A DNA stretch of 64,000 bases from Leptolyngbya sp. NIES-2104. GTDB taxonomy: Bacteria; Cyanobacteriota; Cyanobacteriia; Leptolyngbyales; Leptolyngbyaceae. The stretch covers positions 2,976,001 to 3,040,000 of the forward strand of contig NZ_BBWW01000001.1 in the NCBI RefSeq assembly GCF_001485215.1. The letters run 5' to 3'. This document shows, in pieces, positions 53,601 through 62,573 of this stretch. The notes under the pieces are model-generated. The model saw only the letters and a list, made by a program, of their open reading frames with translations. It did not search any database and had not been told where the DNA came from. Both the position numbers and the translations under genes were made by a program. Each line of letters starts with the position of its first letter. The first letter of the stretch is position 1.

Positions 53601-54794
53601 CACGACACCATCAGGAATGCGAGGTGGTTCGATCGGTTCTCCAGAGGTAAATTGAGTGCCTTGCGATCGTCCCTCCAAAAACGCATACTCATCCGGGTCA
53701 AACAATTGCCCATGTCTTGCAGGTAGATACTCTGGAGTTTCTCCACCGCCGTCATACACTAGCCGAAACAAACTCAACAGCCACGCCCACGCACCATATC
53801 GCTGATCGATCGTGTCCGGGTAGTTACCAGCATCAGCGCGGAGCCGTTCAAACAAACCTGAAACGGCATAGTTGTGCTGATACAGATCGTCCCCCGGCAT
53901 CAGCCCCTCGTCTTCGGCATACAGCAGGAATACCAGCCGCATCAGAGTCGTGATCAGCCCGCCATAGATATGCTGTGGATTTTGAGTCGCCATTTCACCT
54001 AGCAGCCTGCCATTGGTCGCCGCATCCGCCATCTGAAAACCGCGCAGCAGTTCCCACAGCGCATCCACAACTTGATTTGCCAGCGTGGTCGAAACCTCTG
54101 CCTGATACTTGCGGCTCTCTTCCAACAAATCCTTTAGCCGCCGTCCCACAGGAGCCATAAACAGCCGATAGGCAGACAGCAGCATCTCCAGCGCACCTAG
54201 AATCAGCCGCCCCGATACCTCACACATTGCCTGCACTGGGAACGTTAGATGACCCGACGATTCACCTTTCGGTGCGTATACTAGTCGAACTTCTGTGCCG
54301 TTGCATAAAATACCGATCGGAACACCCGTCTCACGCAGCAATCGCTCAAACTTTGCCTCGGGACTGGCAGACCATTTCCCAGCCTTCTCGTGAACCGTAT
54401 CTACTTCATCCAGGCTTGCCCCCGGAGCAATCACCTGAATCAGCATCAGCCAATCCTCACCGTCCTGCACCGCATAGCTGGGTGCAAGAATTTCACCATA
54501 ATCTGGCAACGCCACTTTCAAATCTTTGAGGTCATCGCCGCTAACCAGATCGCTTGGCTCCCAGTCCAACACATTCACTGTGAATGCGGGGAAGTCAAAA
54601 ATCCAGGCGCGATTATCGTCAACCAACTGCAAATCGCGGCTAATCACCGATAACAGCGATTGTTGCAGGTCTACCACGTTGCGATTGACGATCGCCTGTG
54701 CTTTGATCAAGGCTGGCGGCGAGACGACCAAACCGACAGGTTGCAGGAAGCCCAACCACTCTTTATGCCGCAAAATCTCTGGATCGACTGCCAT
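50694..54794 (-). CDS. drmMI: DISARM class 1 adenine methyltransferase DrmMI
   Basis: This large N6-adenine methylase marks host DNA in class 1 DISARM. About 1366 residues. SAM motif I is VCDVAMGSGAFLVEACRQL, the catalytic motif IV IIGNPPFAGKN. The C-terminus (residues about 1090-1300) contains target-recognition-like segments and ends in a Lys-rich tail. The ATG at 54794 has AGGGGAG 5 bases upstream and is preferred to the TTG overlapping the drmD stop. It is the second gene of the operon, following drmD by 11 bases. Confidence 0.9.
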   Translation of the reverse strand: MAVDPEILRHKEWLGFLQPVGLVVSPPALIKAQAIVNRNVVDLQQSLLSVISRDLQLVDDNRAWIFDFPAFTVNVLDWEPSDLVSGDDLKDLKVALPDYGEILAPSYAVQDGEDWLMLIQVIAPGASLDEVDTVHEKAGKWSASPEAKFERLLRETGVPIGILCNGTEVRLVYAPKGESSGHLTFPVQAMCEVSGRLILGALEMLLSAYRLFMAPVGRRLKDLLEESRKYQAEVSTTLANQVVDALWELLRGFQMADAATNGRLLGEMATQNPQHIYGGLITTLMRLVFLLYAEDEGLMPGDDLYQHNYAVSGLFERLRADAGNYPDTIDQRYGAWAWLLSLFRLVYDGGGETPEYLPARHGQLFDPDEYAFLEGRSQGTQFTSGEPIEPPRIPDGVVYRMLDRLLMLKGERLSYRSLDVEQIGSVYTGVAGYAVERAEGTSIAVRPQHVVINLETLLAAKPSDRPKLLQEWAACKVTGKALGDLKSAKTAADLTAALGRKVSPRTPNLLTAGALYLQPNDENRKTGSHYTPRVMTEPIVRTALRPVLEALGEQPTAEQILSLKVCDVAMGSGAFLVEACRQLADAVEVAWNRDGLPENLPEGEEPLLFARRLVAQRCLYGVDKNLFAVNLAKLSLWLFTLSKHQPFTFLDHSLRWGDSLVGVPRKRIRKFRNEQFYQLTLDDHQRRLATEAAEAAETARILDARSEIQSSDTQTDADATQKFCRLRVFEDLLHSSRMAADLMVSAFFEGTTQKQRDERLQAFLALLKIYDAEGLDVNPAKEGLEADAIIQAGLEGKTSKQRQQKLQDYGGKLLAYETGWANSEEVLQASNRLRNRKRGVTPFNWEYEFLEVFERENPGFDCIIGNPPFAGKNTIINGNAENYLNWLKEEYPESHGNSDLVAYFFRQAFKLLKQGGTLGLVATNTIAQGDTRSTGLRWICEQGGTIYNARKRVKWAGQAAVVVSVIHIYKGLYKEAKILDGKEVPFISAFLFPKGGNNNPNTVLANADKSFVGSYVLGMGFTFDDTNEDATSIAEMHRLIEEAPRNQERIFPYIGGEEVNSNPNHAHHRYIINFFDMSEEEAWEYPDLMQIVKEKVKPERDLQKRDALRIRWWQYAEKRPGLVRAIAECDRVLVTARVSQHFSFAFLPSGMVYSDSLVVMPSNTYSVFAALQSRLHEIWCKFFGSSLEDRFRHTPSDCFETFPFPENWETNPALEAIGKQYYEFRAELMVRNNEGLTQTYNRFHDPNEFDPDILRLRQLHEECDRAVLDAYGWSDIQSQCEFLLDYEDEEEEDDETTKRQRKKPYRYRWNEATHDEVLARLLDLNQKRYEQEILGGKSAEKKGKSKGAKSKKAGRSNTPTLPGLEA

Positions 54795-54805
54795 TTTTGC
54801 TCCCC

Positions 54806-57800
54806 TCAACCCGAAATTGGATGCAGATAAACGATGCCGACAGGTTCAACTCGTGTGGCTTTGACCTGATAGGTAGCTTTAATTCGGGCGGGTTCACTGA
54901 CCAGTTCAACTTCTAGCGCCTGCAATCGCCGTTCCCAATGGCGACGATCCGCTTCTAGCTGCTGGGCTTCTTCAAAAATGGAGAGCTGGCGATCGCCTGC
55001 GATTTCTGTTTGTCGTTTCACGATGCGATCGCGCTGTTCTTCTAAAATTGCCCGCATCTCCGCTGCCTCCTTCTGTCCCCGTGCCTCCAGCCTTTTCTGA
55101 ACACGTTCAATCAGCGCGGTAGCACGGCGATCTAAATGAGACCTCAGCTCTTCGACATCCTGCGCTGCCGCTTGGCTAAGACGCTGCTGCACTGATTCCG
55201 GCACCTGACGCAAACGCGGACTCGCCAGCGAGGTTTCCAAAACTTTCAACACATCATCTTTTTCGCTTTCACCCAGCGGACGCAGTTTTGATCGCCCCCG
55301 CGCCTCTGGTGCGATCCACTCCGCTGCCACTGCGATCACTTCGTCATGCAACCGGGAAGCGCGATCGCCATATAGTGACAGCCGCCCCAGCACAATCACA
55401 CTCGGAATTGGGCGATCGGTCAGGCAAACACAGGCGCGAGTCAATTCATCATGTAAAAATCCTTGCGCCAAAAACCGCGACAGCAATCGCTGCACGACGC
55501 GATGTTCCAGATGCAAATGCACCACCTCACCATCCAACGACCCCGGATCACGAAACACGACTGGACGAATCGGGGCTTCCCGCCGCCAATCCCACAACTT
55601 TTGACTGCGTTTGCGAGGCGCTCTTAGGGTATCCAGCGTCGTTGCCCAGCTTGGGTCAGCCCCAAACCGCTGATCAAGTGCAGGAATATTCCATTTTGCT
55701 GTCGCAGGCTCGTGCGCTGCTGCGTTTAGATCAATCGGTTGGAGGGAGTTAGCCCCTAAAATCTCCAGGGATGCAGAAATGGCATCGCGGAAGTGGCGAT
55801 CGTCCAGTCCCAACCATTTCTGCGACTCGCTCAACATTCCTTGCAGCAAAGCATTCTGCTGTTCTAATTCCTGTCGCCGCAGCCTGACTTGCTCCAGTTC
55901 TTCCGTGATAATTTCAGCATTGAGCAATGGTTCATCAATCTGATCTGCTTTAGCGATCGCCGCTTCTAGCCGCTCTGCCTCCCCATGCCGAATGCCATCT
56001 GCCAACAATCGCGCTACATTGCGCTCCAACACAGGCGATAAGCTGCCTAATTCCCTTTGAATGACCTCAGTTTTTTTCACCAGCACATCCAGTACCCGGT
56101 CTTCCGTGCGCTGAGGCAACACAAAATAGTGGCAGCGGACAACGGGCGATCGCTGAAGTTTGCGATCGATCCGCCCATTCCGTTGCTCAAGCCTGGATGG
56201 ATTGAACGGTAAATCAGCGTGAAACAGGTCAGCACATTGGTTTTGGAGATTGACCCCTTCTCTGGCTGCGTCAGTCGCGATCAGAATTCGCAGCGGATGT
56301 TTGGCAGGATCGCTGTTGAAGGCAAGCTTGATTTCTTCCCGTCGATCGTCTCCCATACCCCCGTGAAACACCGAGATCCGATAATGTTCTTGATCAGAAC
56401 CTGCAATGATCGTCTGTAGCTGTTGCTGGAGATAGCGTTTGGTATCGGTGTATTCAGTGAAAATGATGACGCGGCGATGATTCCACTCTGCGCCAGCCGT
56501 GCCTAACTCAGGGCATTGGTGATCTCGAATCCATTGCGCTAACTTTTGAATGCGAGGATCGGGTAGATGACGGGCGGCGTTGGCAATCTGCGTCATTTCC
56601 TCCAGCAGTTCTAATTCCCGTGCGGATGGAACACAAGCATCTTGATCGGTTGCCATCCGCATCTGAGCGTTTTCTTCTGCTTCCACCTCGTCTTCGGTTA
56701 ATTCGGCGCGATCGTCATCAGCCCCTGCTGGCTCTTGCAGCAAAGGAAACGATTGAGTATTTCTGCTTTTAGGCGCTGCCTGTGCGGCTGCGCTGGCTTG
56801 TTTGGTGTTCGCCGCTTCGCTGCTACGTTTCGCGATCGCCGTTTGATGAACCTTCAACGTTCGGGCAAATGCCTCGATCGACGAAAGTAGCCGCTTTTGC
56901 AGCGACAACAGCACTAATGCCGCTGCCCGCTGAGCCGATTTGGGCGCAGACTTGAGCCGTTCTTCCCGCAGTTGCCGATATTCTTGCAACAACCGGGACA
57001 ACTGAAGCTCTGGAGCATCATCGGCTAAGTTATCAATGCTGACACGAACCACAATCCGCTCTGGAAAATCATCGCCAATCTCACGCAGATCACTTTTGAG
57101 CCGTCGCACCATTACCGCATCCAGCAGTTTGTGATTTCGCACGGGTACGCCTCGGCAGAACCGTTGTGGATCGAGAATTTCAAGCAAGGCGGCAAAACTA
57201 TTCGAGTGACCGTTGTGCGGCGTTGCAGATAAAAATAATTTGTGTTCAAAGCGGGGAGCTAAATCCCGTACAGTTCGCGTCAGTTGTGAGTCGATCGCGT
57301 ACTTGGCTCCACTTGCCGGTGCCGCGTTGTGCGCCTCATCCAGAATCAGCATTGCCCCTGCTGAGAATTCTCCTAGCCAATCTCGGAGCGGAGCTGCGTA
57401 AGTCTCATCGCGCAGCAGCGCGTGGGAGATGATGAAGCGAGTATGAGTTGTCCAAGGGTTAATACCATAGCCGCGCTCACGCCGCCGACTGGCGACAAAC
57501 TCGCGATCGACAATCAGAAACGTCAGTCCAAATCGGCTCTCCATTTCTTCTTGCCACTGCCGCACGACTGAAGGCGGACAGGAGATGACGACCCTCCGTA
57601 CCTTTTGGCGCATCAACATCTCACGTAGAATCAGCCCTGCCTCGATCGTTTTTCCCAGGCCGACATCGTCGGCAATGAACAGCCCGACTCTGGGCATCAG
57701 CAAGGCTTTCCGCAATGGTTCAAGCTGATAGGCTTTCACCTCGATACCTGCCCGGTAGGGAGCCTGAAACAGCTTTGGATCTGTAGAGGTAACGCAACTC

Positions 57801-58066
57801 CAGCGCAGCGTGTGAAGGTAAGCCGAAAACAGTTTGGGGTTATCGAACCCGCGTACAGCGACGGATTCCCAGGAAGTTGTGCCAATATGTCGGGCATCAA
57901 CTTCGCGCTCCCAAAGCACTTCCAGCGCTTCGCTCAAGGCATCATCGTCCAGGCAGGCAAGCCGCACCCGCGTATCATCTTGAGGTGAATGCTTCGCTAG
58001 GACCTCCTCAACCAAATATTGCCGGGAGCGAACGCGCACAATACTTCCAACCGCAACAGCCGTCAT
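54806..58066 (-). CDS. drmD: DISARM SNF2-like helicase DrmD
   Basis: A SNF2-family ATPase of about 1086 residues that defines class 1 DISARM. Walker A is DDVGLGKTIEAGLILRE, the DEAH box MLILDEAHNAAP, motif III FLSATPHNGHSNSF. The C-terminal helicase lobe has ATDAAREGVNLQNQC and RNGRIDRKLQRSP. The last 150 residues are a charged coiled coil. It is the first gene of the operon; the ATG at 58066 has a GGGTGAG-like ribosome site. Confidence 0.9.
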   Translation of the reverse strand: MTAVAVGSIVRVRSRQYLVEEVLAKHSPQDDTRVRLACLDDDALSEALEVLWEREVDARHIGTTSWESVAVRGFDNPKLFSAYLHTLRWSCVTSTDPKLFQAPYRAGIEVKAYQLEPLRKALLMPRVGLFIADDVGLGKTIEAGLILREMLMRQKVRRVVISCPPSVVRQWQEEMESRFGLTFLIVDREFVASRRRERGYGINPWTTHTRFIISHALLRDETYAAPLRDWLGEFSAGAMLILDEAHNAAPASGAKYAIDSQLTRTVRDLAPRFEHKLFLSATPHNGHSNSFAALLEILDPQRFCRGVPVRNHKLLDAVMVRRLKSDLREIGDDFPERIVVRVSIDNLADDAPELQLSRLLQEYRQLREERLKSAPKSAQRAAALVLLSLQKRLLSSIEAFARTLKVHQTAIAKRSSEAANTKQASAAAQAAPKSRNTQSFPLLQEPAGADDDRAELTEDEVEAEENAQMRMATDQDACVPSARELELLEEMTQIANAARHLPDPRIQKLAQWIRDHQCPELGTAGAEWNHRRVIIFTEYTDTKRYLQQQLQTIIAGSDQEHYRISVFHGGMGDDRREEIKLAFNSDPAKHPLRILIATDAAREGVNLQNQCADLFHADLPFNPSRLEQRNGRIDRKLQRSPVVRCHYFVLPQRTEDRVLDVLVKKTEVIQRELGSLSPVLERNVARLLADGIRHGEAERLEAAIAKADQIDEPLLNAEIITEELEQVRLRRQELEQQNALLQGMLSESQKWLGLDDRHFRDAISASLEILGANSLQPIDLNAAAHEPATAKWNIPALDQRFGADPSWATTLDTLRAPRKRSQKLWDWRREAPIRPVVFRDPGSLDGEVVHLHLEHRVVQRLLSRFLAQGFLHDELTRACVCLTDRPIPSVIVLGRLSLYGDRASRLHDEVIAVAAEWIAPEARGRSKLRPLGESEKDDVLKVLETSLASPRLRQVPESVQQRLSQAAAQDVEELRSHLDRRATALIERVQKRLEARGQKEAAEMRAILEEQRDRIVKRQTEIAGDRQLSIFEEAQQLEADRRHWERRLQALEVELVSEPARIKATYQVKATRVEPVGIVYLHPISG

Positions 58067-58538
58067 TTGCACTCACCCAAAAAAACACGCAGCAAAATTT
58101 TCCGCATCCACAGCGCATCACATACAGTGATCCGCAGCGCACGGAACGTTCTTAATGGTTGGAACGATCACTAGACCCGTTGGCTGTCCTTTAGCCTCTG
58201 AGGTAGGCGATCACCAGATGTCACATGAGATATGATTCCCACAAAAAGCTTGACAATCCCAGATAGCGATTGTCAGGAGTAATATTTGTCACTTAGCAGA
58301 ATCCTCATATTTGAACCAGCAACGATGAAGCGCAGCAATGCTGGATAGGAGGGGAAGCTAAGCTTATTGCGATAGCTTGTATAAAATTAATACTATTCCA
58401 TTTCTGGTACGGTCGTTTCTACCAGAATCTCGCCTACTTTGACGACTCAGTTCTACCCCAAGCGACTTAATTCTGAAGAAGTATGAGGGTTGCAATAAGC
58501 AAAAGAATATAGCCTCGTTTTGGTTTAAAGGAGTCTGA
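58067..58538. other. Intergenic region upstream of DISARM
   Basis: About 470 bases separating the six-gene operon from drmD. A TTGACA at about 58251 is a plausible -35, and the region should hold the DISARM promoter. No ORF with a proper start, no tRNA and no strong hairpin seen. The 65-codon frame at 58364-58561 overlaps the kinase stop and is dismissed. Confidence 0.5.
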
Positions 58539-59087
58539 TTAAGCTGATTCAGTATATTCAAGCCAATCAGCTACCTGCTTAACACTCTCCCTTAGTAGAC
58601 AATTGCTATCAATTACTAGATCAGCTGTGTGAGCTAAAGCAGCTTTTACCTGTTGTTCAGTAGAGTCTTGCTCTAAATGCTGATATTTCTCCATGCTGGT
58701 CACTCCCCTTTCGAGCAATCGAACTGACCGCGTAGCCTCATCAACAGCGACGAAAATCAGATACAGTTTCATGGGTGCAACGATCTTTCGCAAGCTATCA
58801 AGCGCTTTCACGTGACGTATGCCATCGATAATGATGGGCTGTCCAACCTGCCAACCTGCTTGGGCTAGAACTGCGCGACAAAATCCTTCCAAATCTCTTT
58901 CTACTAAATCTGCCCCGATCGCCTGAAGCACTTCTCGCGATTCTGTAAGCCCTTGACTACGGGCAACAGATCGAACGTAATCTCCAAAACTGACGCGAGA
59001 CCACTGGAGAACCTTCGCGAGTTCTTCGGAAAGGGTTGATTTACCACTGGCAATACTGCCTGAAAAAGCGAGGACGGCTGGCTGCAT
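58539..59087 (-). CDS. P-loop nucleotide/nucleoside kinase-like protein
   Basis: A 182-residue kinase of the dephospho-CoA/nucleoside-monophosphate kinase type. Walker A is FSGSIASGKSTLSEEL (about 8-23), a substrate-side loop VSFGDYVRSVARSQG follows, then IIIDGIRHVKALDSL and the lid RLLERGVTSMEKY. Its fold suits phosphorylation of a nucleotide or modified base. It is the last gene of a six-gene operon, 5 bases after the ASCH gene. The substrate is unknown. Confidence 0.78.
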   Translation of the reverse strand: MQPAVLAFSGSIASGKSTLSEELAKVLQWSRVSFGDYVRSVARSQGLTESREVLQAIGADLVERDLEGFCRAVLAQAGWQVGQPIIIDGIRHVKALDSLRKIVAPMKLYLIFVAVDEATRSVRLLERGVTSMEKYQHLEQDSTEQQVKAALAHTADLVIDSNCLLRESVKQVADWLEYTESA

Positions 59088-59092
59088 AGAAC

Positions 59093-59602
59093 TTAAAGCT
59101 CAAGTTTTAGCTGTTGATCGCAAGACTGTAGAACAACCCACCCCCGGCGATCGCGTTTCGCAAATGGGATTGGTTCAATGGCTTTAACAGATTTAATTCT
59201 CATGAGAGTTGCATAGCAAGCAGCCTGCCGCTGCTGCCAGAATTCTGGATTTTGAGCACACAAAGCCTGGGTAAAGTCGCGTCGAATCGTTTCCCAAGAT
59301 TCTGGGTCAAGTTCGTAAAACCAGCAATGGGTCACTTGGCAAATTCCGACGATAGGCCCACAAGATTGCTTTAGCAGGATCACATCCCCTTGCTCAACCT
59401 GGTTATACGGTGCAAATCGACGGGTAGCAAATCGAGATTCAATCGTCTTTTTGCCTTCTAAGATGAACTGGAGATACGGCTCTACAAAAACGCCTAGATG
59501 TAGCGTGAATGGCAGCGCAGTCTGTTCCGGCAGGGGAGACAGGTAACTTTCCCAAAATACATCCCCTTCCACAGCGGACTGTAGCTCTCTAACTAGCGGC
59601 AA
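59093..59602 (-). CDS. ASCH-domain protein
   Basis: About 170 residues with an ASCH (PUA-like) fold: LGVFVEPYLQFILEGKKTIESRF, then GDVILLKQSCGPIVGICQV, and a closing RRGWVVL strand. ASCH proteins bind RNA or modified nucleotides, and some act as nucleoside amidohydrolases. The start is uncertain. The frame is open to an ATG at 59713, but that would overlap the upstream methyltransferase gene by 125 bases, so TTG at 59602 (or GTG at 59572) is preferred. It lies between the methyltransferase and the kinase genes. Confidence 0.75.
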   Translation of the reverse strand: MPLVRELQSAVEGDVFWESYLSPLPEQTALPFTLHLGVFVEPYLQFILEGKKTIESRFATRRFAPYNQVEQGDVILLKQSCGPIVGICQVTHCWFYELDPESWETIRRDFTQALCAQNPEFWQQRQAACYATLMRIKSVKAIEPIPFAKRDRRGWVVLQSCDQQLKLEL

Positions 59603-60890
59603 GAGCGAAGTTTGTATCGTTCCAGTGGTCTTCAAAGAGTAGGTTCTCCTTTTGTTCAGTGCTAATGAGGGACAAGATTTGTTCGGTTGTTTCGGAAATG
59701 AGTACCACTTCATTCGGATGCAGCGATCGCTTCAAAGACACTTCCACGACATCATGAGGTTGGTCTCCGGTCGAAATCGCCTGCAAAACTTGCCAAAGTA
59801 TACTGCGCCCTCGACAAATGAAGATTCGATTTCCGGATGTCCAGATGTCGGCTAATTGCCGCCGGGGATCTCGACGACTAACGGTGGTGAGCACATCGCC
59901 CGGTAAGATTGGCACTAACTTGGGATTTTCAAACTCTGAGCTAGACCAAGGACGAACTCGAATTCGCACACCGAGCAAATTAACTTCTGCCCAAATATCT
60001 TCCCGCCTGACAACTTTGGGACGGGGAAGCTGAGTAAGTTTTTTGCGCGAAAAGATTGCTAAATCTCCTCGTCTCCAATCCCGTTCCACAGCAGGAATTC
60101 CTGCTACTCTGAACGCATTACGCTCAAATGCAGGTGTTAGGTAGGAAAGCGACAGTTCTTCTCGACGAACAAGCTCAAGTCCGAGTCGGTTTGCCCATGC
60201 CAAGGTATTTTTCCACTCCTGATCAATTCCAGGTCTGGTGCCAATTGGTGGCAGACTCGCAAAAATATGCCCACCCAAGTGGCAAAATTGGCAGGCGCTC
60301 CATAGAAATGACTGAATGTGTTCGGGATACCAGGGCGGATCCATCATGACGGCTGCCGCTGACCGCGTTTGAATCTCATCTTTCAACAGATCAGACTGCA
60401 CAACCTGAGAGCGAGATGTTGATAAGTTTAAGTAATTTGTCATCGTTGCATTCGCCTCAAGCAAAATCATGGAGCGCTGCCAAGACAGTGTAAGTCCACC
60501 TCGAAATAGACTGGGAGTTCCAAGTAGTACTATCGTATCATTAAAAGCTGTGAGTTCCTCACAATATTTCAACAAATACTCAACGGATGCATCAGTAAAT
60601 CGCCAGTCAAAATCGAGCGGATGCGGCAGCGGTAATCCGATTTGGTAGCGGGCGTAGAAAGATCTGGTCAACGTCCGCTTCACTGGATTCGTCAGTTGCT
60701 CTAAAGCACTCTGAGGCAGAGACGAACCAGCACTGAGTCGTTGCAGTGCGTTGAAAGCAACAATTGGATCAACGCTGGGGAGTGCTTTGATTAACTGATC
60801 AAACGTGTTCACTCCAGATGCGAGCGCATGTAAAATCCAGCGTTCAACTGACTGTTCAAACGCTTGTGATTCAATTTTCGTGATTGTCAT
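59589..60890 (-). CDS. DPPW-motif methyltransferase-like protein
   Basis: A 433-residue protein with a helical N-terminal domain (about 1-110) resembling a winged helix. A Rossmann-like core begins IVLLGTPSLFRGG. The motif AAVMMDPPWYPEHIQSF at about 185-201 is the DPPW signature of adenine-N6 or cytosine-N4 methyltransferases. The SAM-binding G-loop is not canonical, and the acceptor (DNA, RNA or small base) cannot be told. The C-terminal 130 residues are a separate, strand-rich domain. Its start overlaps the radical SAM stop by four bases. Confidence 0.72.
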   Translation of the reverse strand: MTITKIESQAFEQSVERWILHALASGVNTFDQLIKALPSVDPIVAFNALQRLSAGSSLPQSALEQLTNPVKRTLTRSFYARYQIGLPLPHPLDFDWRFTDASVEYLLKYCEELTAFNDTIVLLGTPSLFRGGLTLSWQRSMILLEANATMTNYLNLSTSRSQVVQSDLLKDEIQTRSAAAVMMDPPWYPEHIQSFLWSACQFCHLGGHIFASLPPIGTRPGIDQEWKNTLAWANRLGLELVRREELSLSYLTPAFERNAFRVAGIPAVERDWRRGDLAIFSRKKLTQLPRPKVVRREDIWAEVNLLGVRIRVRPWSSSEFENPKLVPILPGDVLTTVSRRDPRRQLADIWTSGNRIFICRGRSILWQVLQAISTGDQPHDVVEVSLKRSLHPNEVVLISETTEQILSLISTEQKENLLFEDHWNDTNFALAAS

Positions 60891-61897
60891 TGCAGTTGGT
60901 TTGTGCGTAAAGGGATAGCTGTGATTGGTTGAGATCGTTCAATACTGGAGAAACGATTCTCCAATTCTGTTTTCCAGGCTTCGATCGCCAGGTACTGGTT
61001 CTTCAATGCTGCTTGGGTTGCATCATCCAAGCGTCCCTTGACCGGAGTGAACGTTTGAATTTCCAGCGGAACCGTTCGGAGTGGAAGGTTTCTATCGATT
61101 TCCTGAAGTCGATCAACAAAGCGAGCCATATCTACGGCAACTTCTGAGTCTACTGGTGTTGTAAACGTGGCATAGGCGTAGAGATCGATCCCTAAACTCA
61201 GTAATCGCTTCATCAATTGAAACTGCTGGTCAAAAAGAGCGGCTTCAGCACGAGTATTAAATGCAAAAGATTCGGAGTTAAACCCTTTAAAACAACAAAC
61301 TCGACCGTAATTAGGGTAGGATGCCATCAGTTCGAGATCGGCATCTGACAGGAATCGCCAAAGGTAATCGTTACTGAGATTGTCGTCTGACCAAAGATAA
61401 ACTTGTCGATCCAAGCCCCGCTGTTTCAATTCAGCCATCATCCAGGGAACCCATTCTGGAACCAAGTCAGGTTGTCCTCCTGTCAGGTCAATCATTGGGG
61501 GAGGCTCAGGCTGTCCGAGGTACAGATCGATTAGTTGTGATGGACTCATCCAGTCAGAATATTTGCGATTTGCAGCTAGCAACTCGAACGGTACGTAGCA
61601 ATACCAACACCGCCAATTACAAGCTGCACTTTGAAAAACCTGCGCTCGAATCATGCTGGCTGCTCGTAGATCGAGTGCGTTGCAGGCTGGATCGATCGGT
61701 AATGGGTTGGACAACCATACATCGCTGCTTGATCGTCGAAAGTGTCGAATACGCCCAAAGCCTTTGCAGTTCGGAGGCTCGGTCAGATCATTTTCTTGCT
61801 GCGTATTGTGGAAGTTTGTGATCAGCAACTGTTTATTCCGCAAATTCACAGACGCTTCTCGATAGCGTACAGATAGAGCCTCAGTGTTGATCACCAT
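60887..61897 (-). CDS. Radical SAM enzyme
   Basis: About 336 residues. The iron-sulfur motif is CNWRCWYCYV (C-x3-C-x2-C) at about residue 93, and the SAM-binding region IDLTGGQPDLVPEWVPW holds GGQ where GGE is usual. The layout is that of a short, single-cluster radical SAM enzyme such as QueE or an activase, without a SPASM domain. The ATG at 61897 has GGAG 11 bases upstream and overlaps the previous gene by 17 bases; GTG at 61942 is less likely. The substrate is unknown. Confidence 0.8.
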   Translation of the reverse strand: MVINTEALSVRYREASVNLRNKQLLITNFHNTQQENDLTEPPNCKGFGRIRHFRRSSSDVWLSNPLPIDPACNALDLRAASMIRAQVFQSAACNWRCWYCYVPFELLAANRKYSDWMSPSQLIDLYLGQPEPPPMIDLTGGQPDLVPEWVPWMMAELKQRGLDRQVYLWSDDNLSNDYLWRFLSDADLELMASYPNYGRVCCFKGFNSESFAFNTRAEAALFDQQFQLMKRLLSLGIDLYAYATFTTPVDSEVAVDMARFVDRLQEIDRNLPLRTVPLEIQTFTPVKGRLDDATQAALKNQYLAIEAWKTELENRFSSIERSQPITAIPLRTNQLQ

Positions 61898-62552
61898 TAC
61901 AGTTTTTACTCCGTCTGTTTTGATGTTTAGTATCTGATTCACCGGACTGACTGCGAATGGCTGGAATCTTCTCTCCCTTGTCTGTCAGAAGCGGAAATCG
62001 TTCACCAATGAACCTCATTCCCAAGTTAGACAAATACGATATTTCATGTTCTGTGAGCGATCGATCTTGAGAAATGCCATACCAGTACTCCATACACTTG
62101 CGACAACAAGAAGCAGTCGCGTGCTGGGCAAAGTGAACTGCGTTGACTTTAGCTGAATCCTCCACAGGTGTCTGGCGACCATCAAAACCGTTGGCGGGTG
62201 AACCAACAGATTTGCGAATCTGCTTCTCTACTGCCGTCTCCATCCCGCTCACTCCTTTTCGTCGCGCATAGTTCTCGACTTTCTGAGGGATCTTGTTTGT
62301 CCAGTAGTGTTGACGGATGCGCTCATTTTTCAAGGCAGCGATCGTATAGTCAATGTCTCTAGGATCAAGCTTGTGTAATCGCTCCCAATCGAAGGGAGCC
62401 GACTCATCACACGATCGACACTGACCCACTGTGTTCGCTGCCTTTTGTTTTCGCGTCGGTTTGTAGGCGTGCTGCCCATTTTTGCAGTCTGAACTGGTAC
62501 ATTTCAGCTTGAGCGGTTTTAACTCCTCCTCAACGTTCCAATCATCCGACAT
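61881..62552 (-). CDS. DUF4186-domain protein with N-terminal Cys clusters
   Basis: This 223-residue protein has two parts. The N-terminal 60 residues carry CTSSDC and CRSC pairs, a probable zinc ribbon. The rest matches DUF4186: GSPANGFDGRQTP, then VHFAQHATASCCRKCMEYW and a LTEHEISYL helix. DUF4186 has no known function, but its conserved His and Cys pairs suggest a metal site. It lies between the HTH-peptidase gene (21-base gap) and the radical SAM gene (overlap), so it belongs to the same operon. Confidence 0.72.
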   Translation of the reverse strand: MSDDWNVEEELKPLKLKCTSSDCKNGQHAYKPTRKQKAANTVGQCRSCDESAPFDWERLHKLDPRDIDYTIAALKNERIRQHYWTNKIPQKVENYARRKGVSGMETAVEKQIRKSVGSPANGFDGRQTPVEDSAKVNAVHFAQHATASCCRKCMEYWYGISQDRSLTEHEISYLSNLGMRFIGERFPLLTDKGEKIPAIRSQSGESDTKHQNRRSKNCNGDQH

Positions 62553-62573
62553 TGCGTTTAACCTCCATAACTC

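Noticed and set aside
58364-58561. 65-codon minus-strand ORF upstream of drmD
   Set aside because: Overlaps the end of the kinase gene, has no ribosome site and no recognisable features.
59603-59713. ATG at 59713 as start of the ASCH gene
   Set aside because: It would overlap the upstream methyltransferase gene by 125 bases in another frame and lacks a ribosome site.
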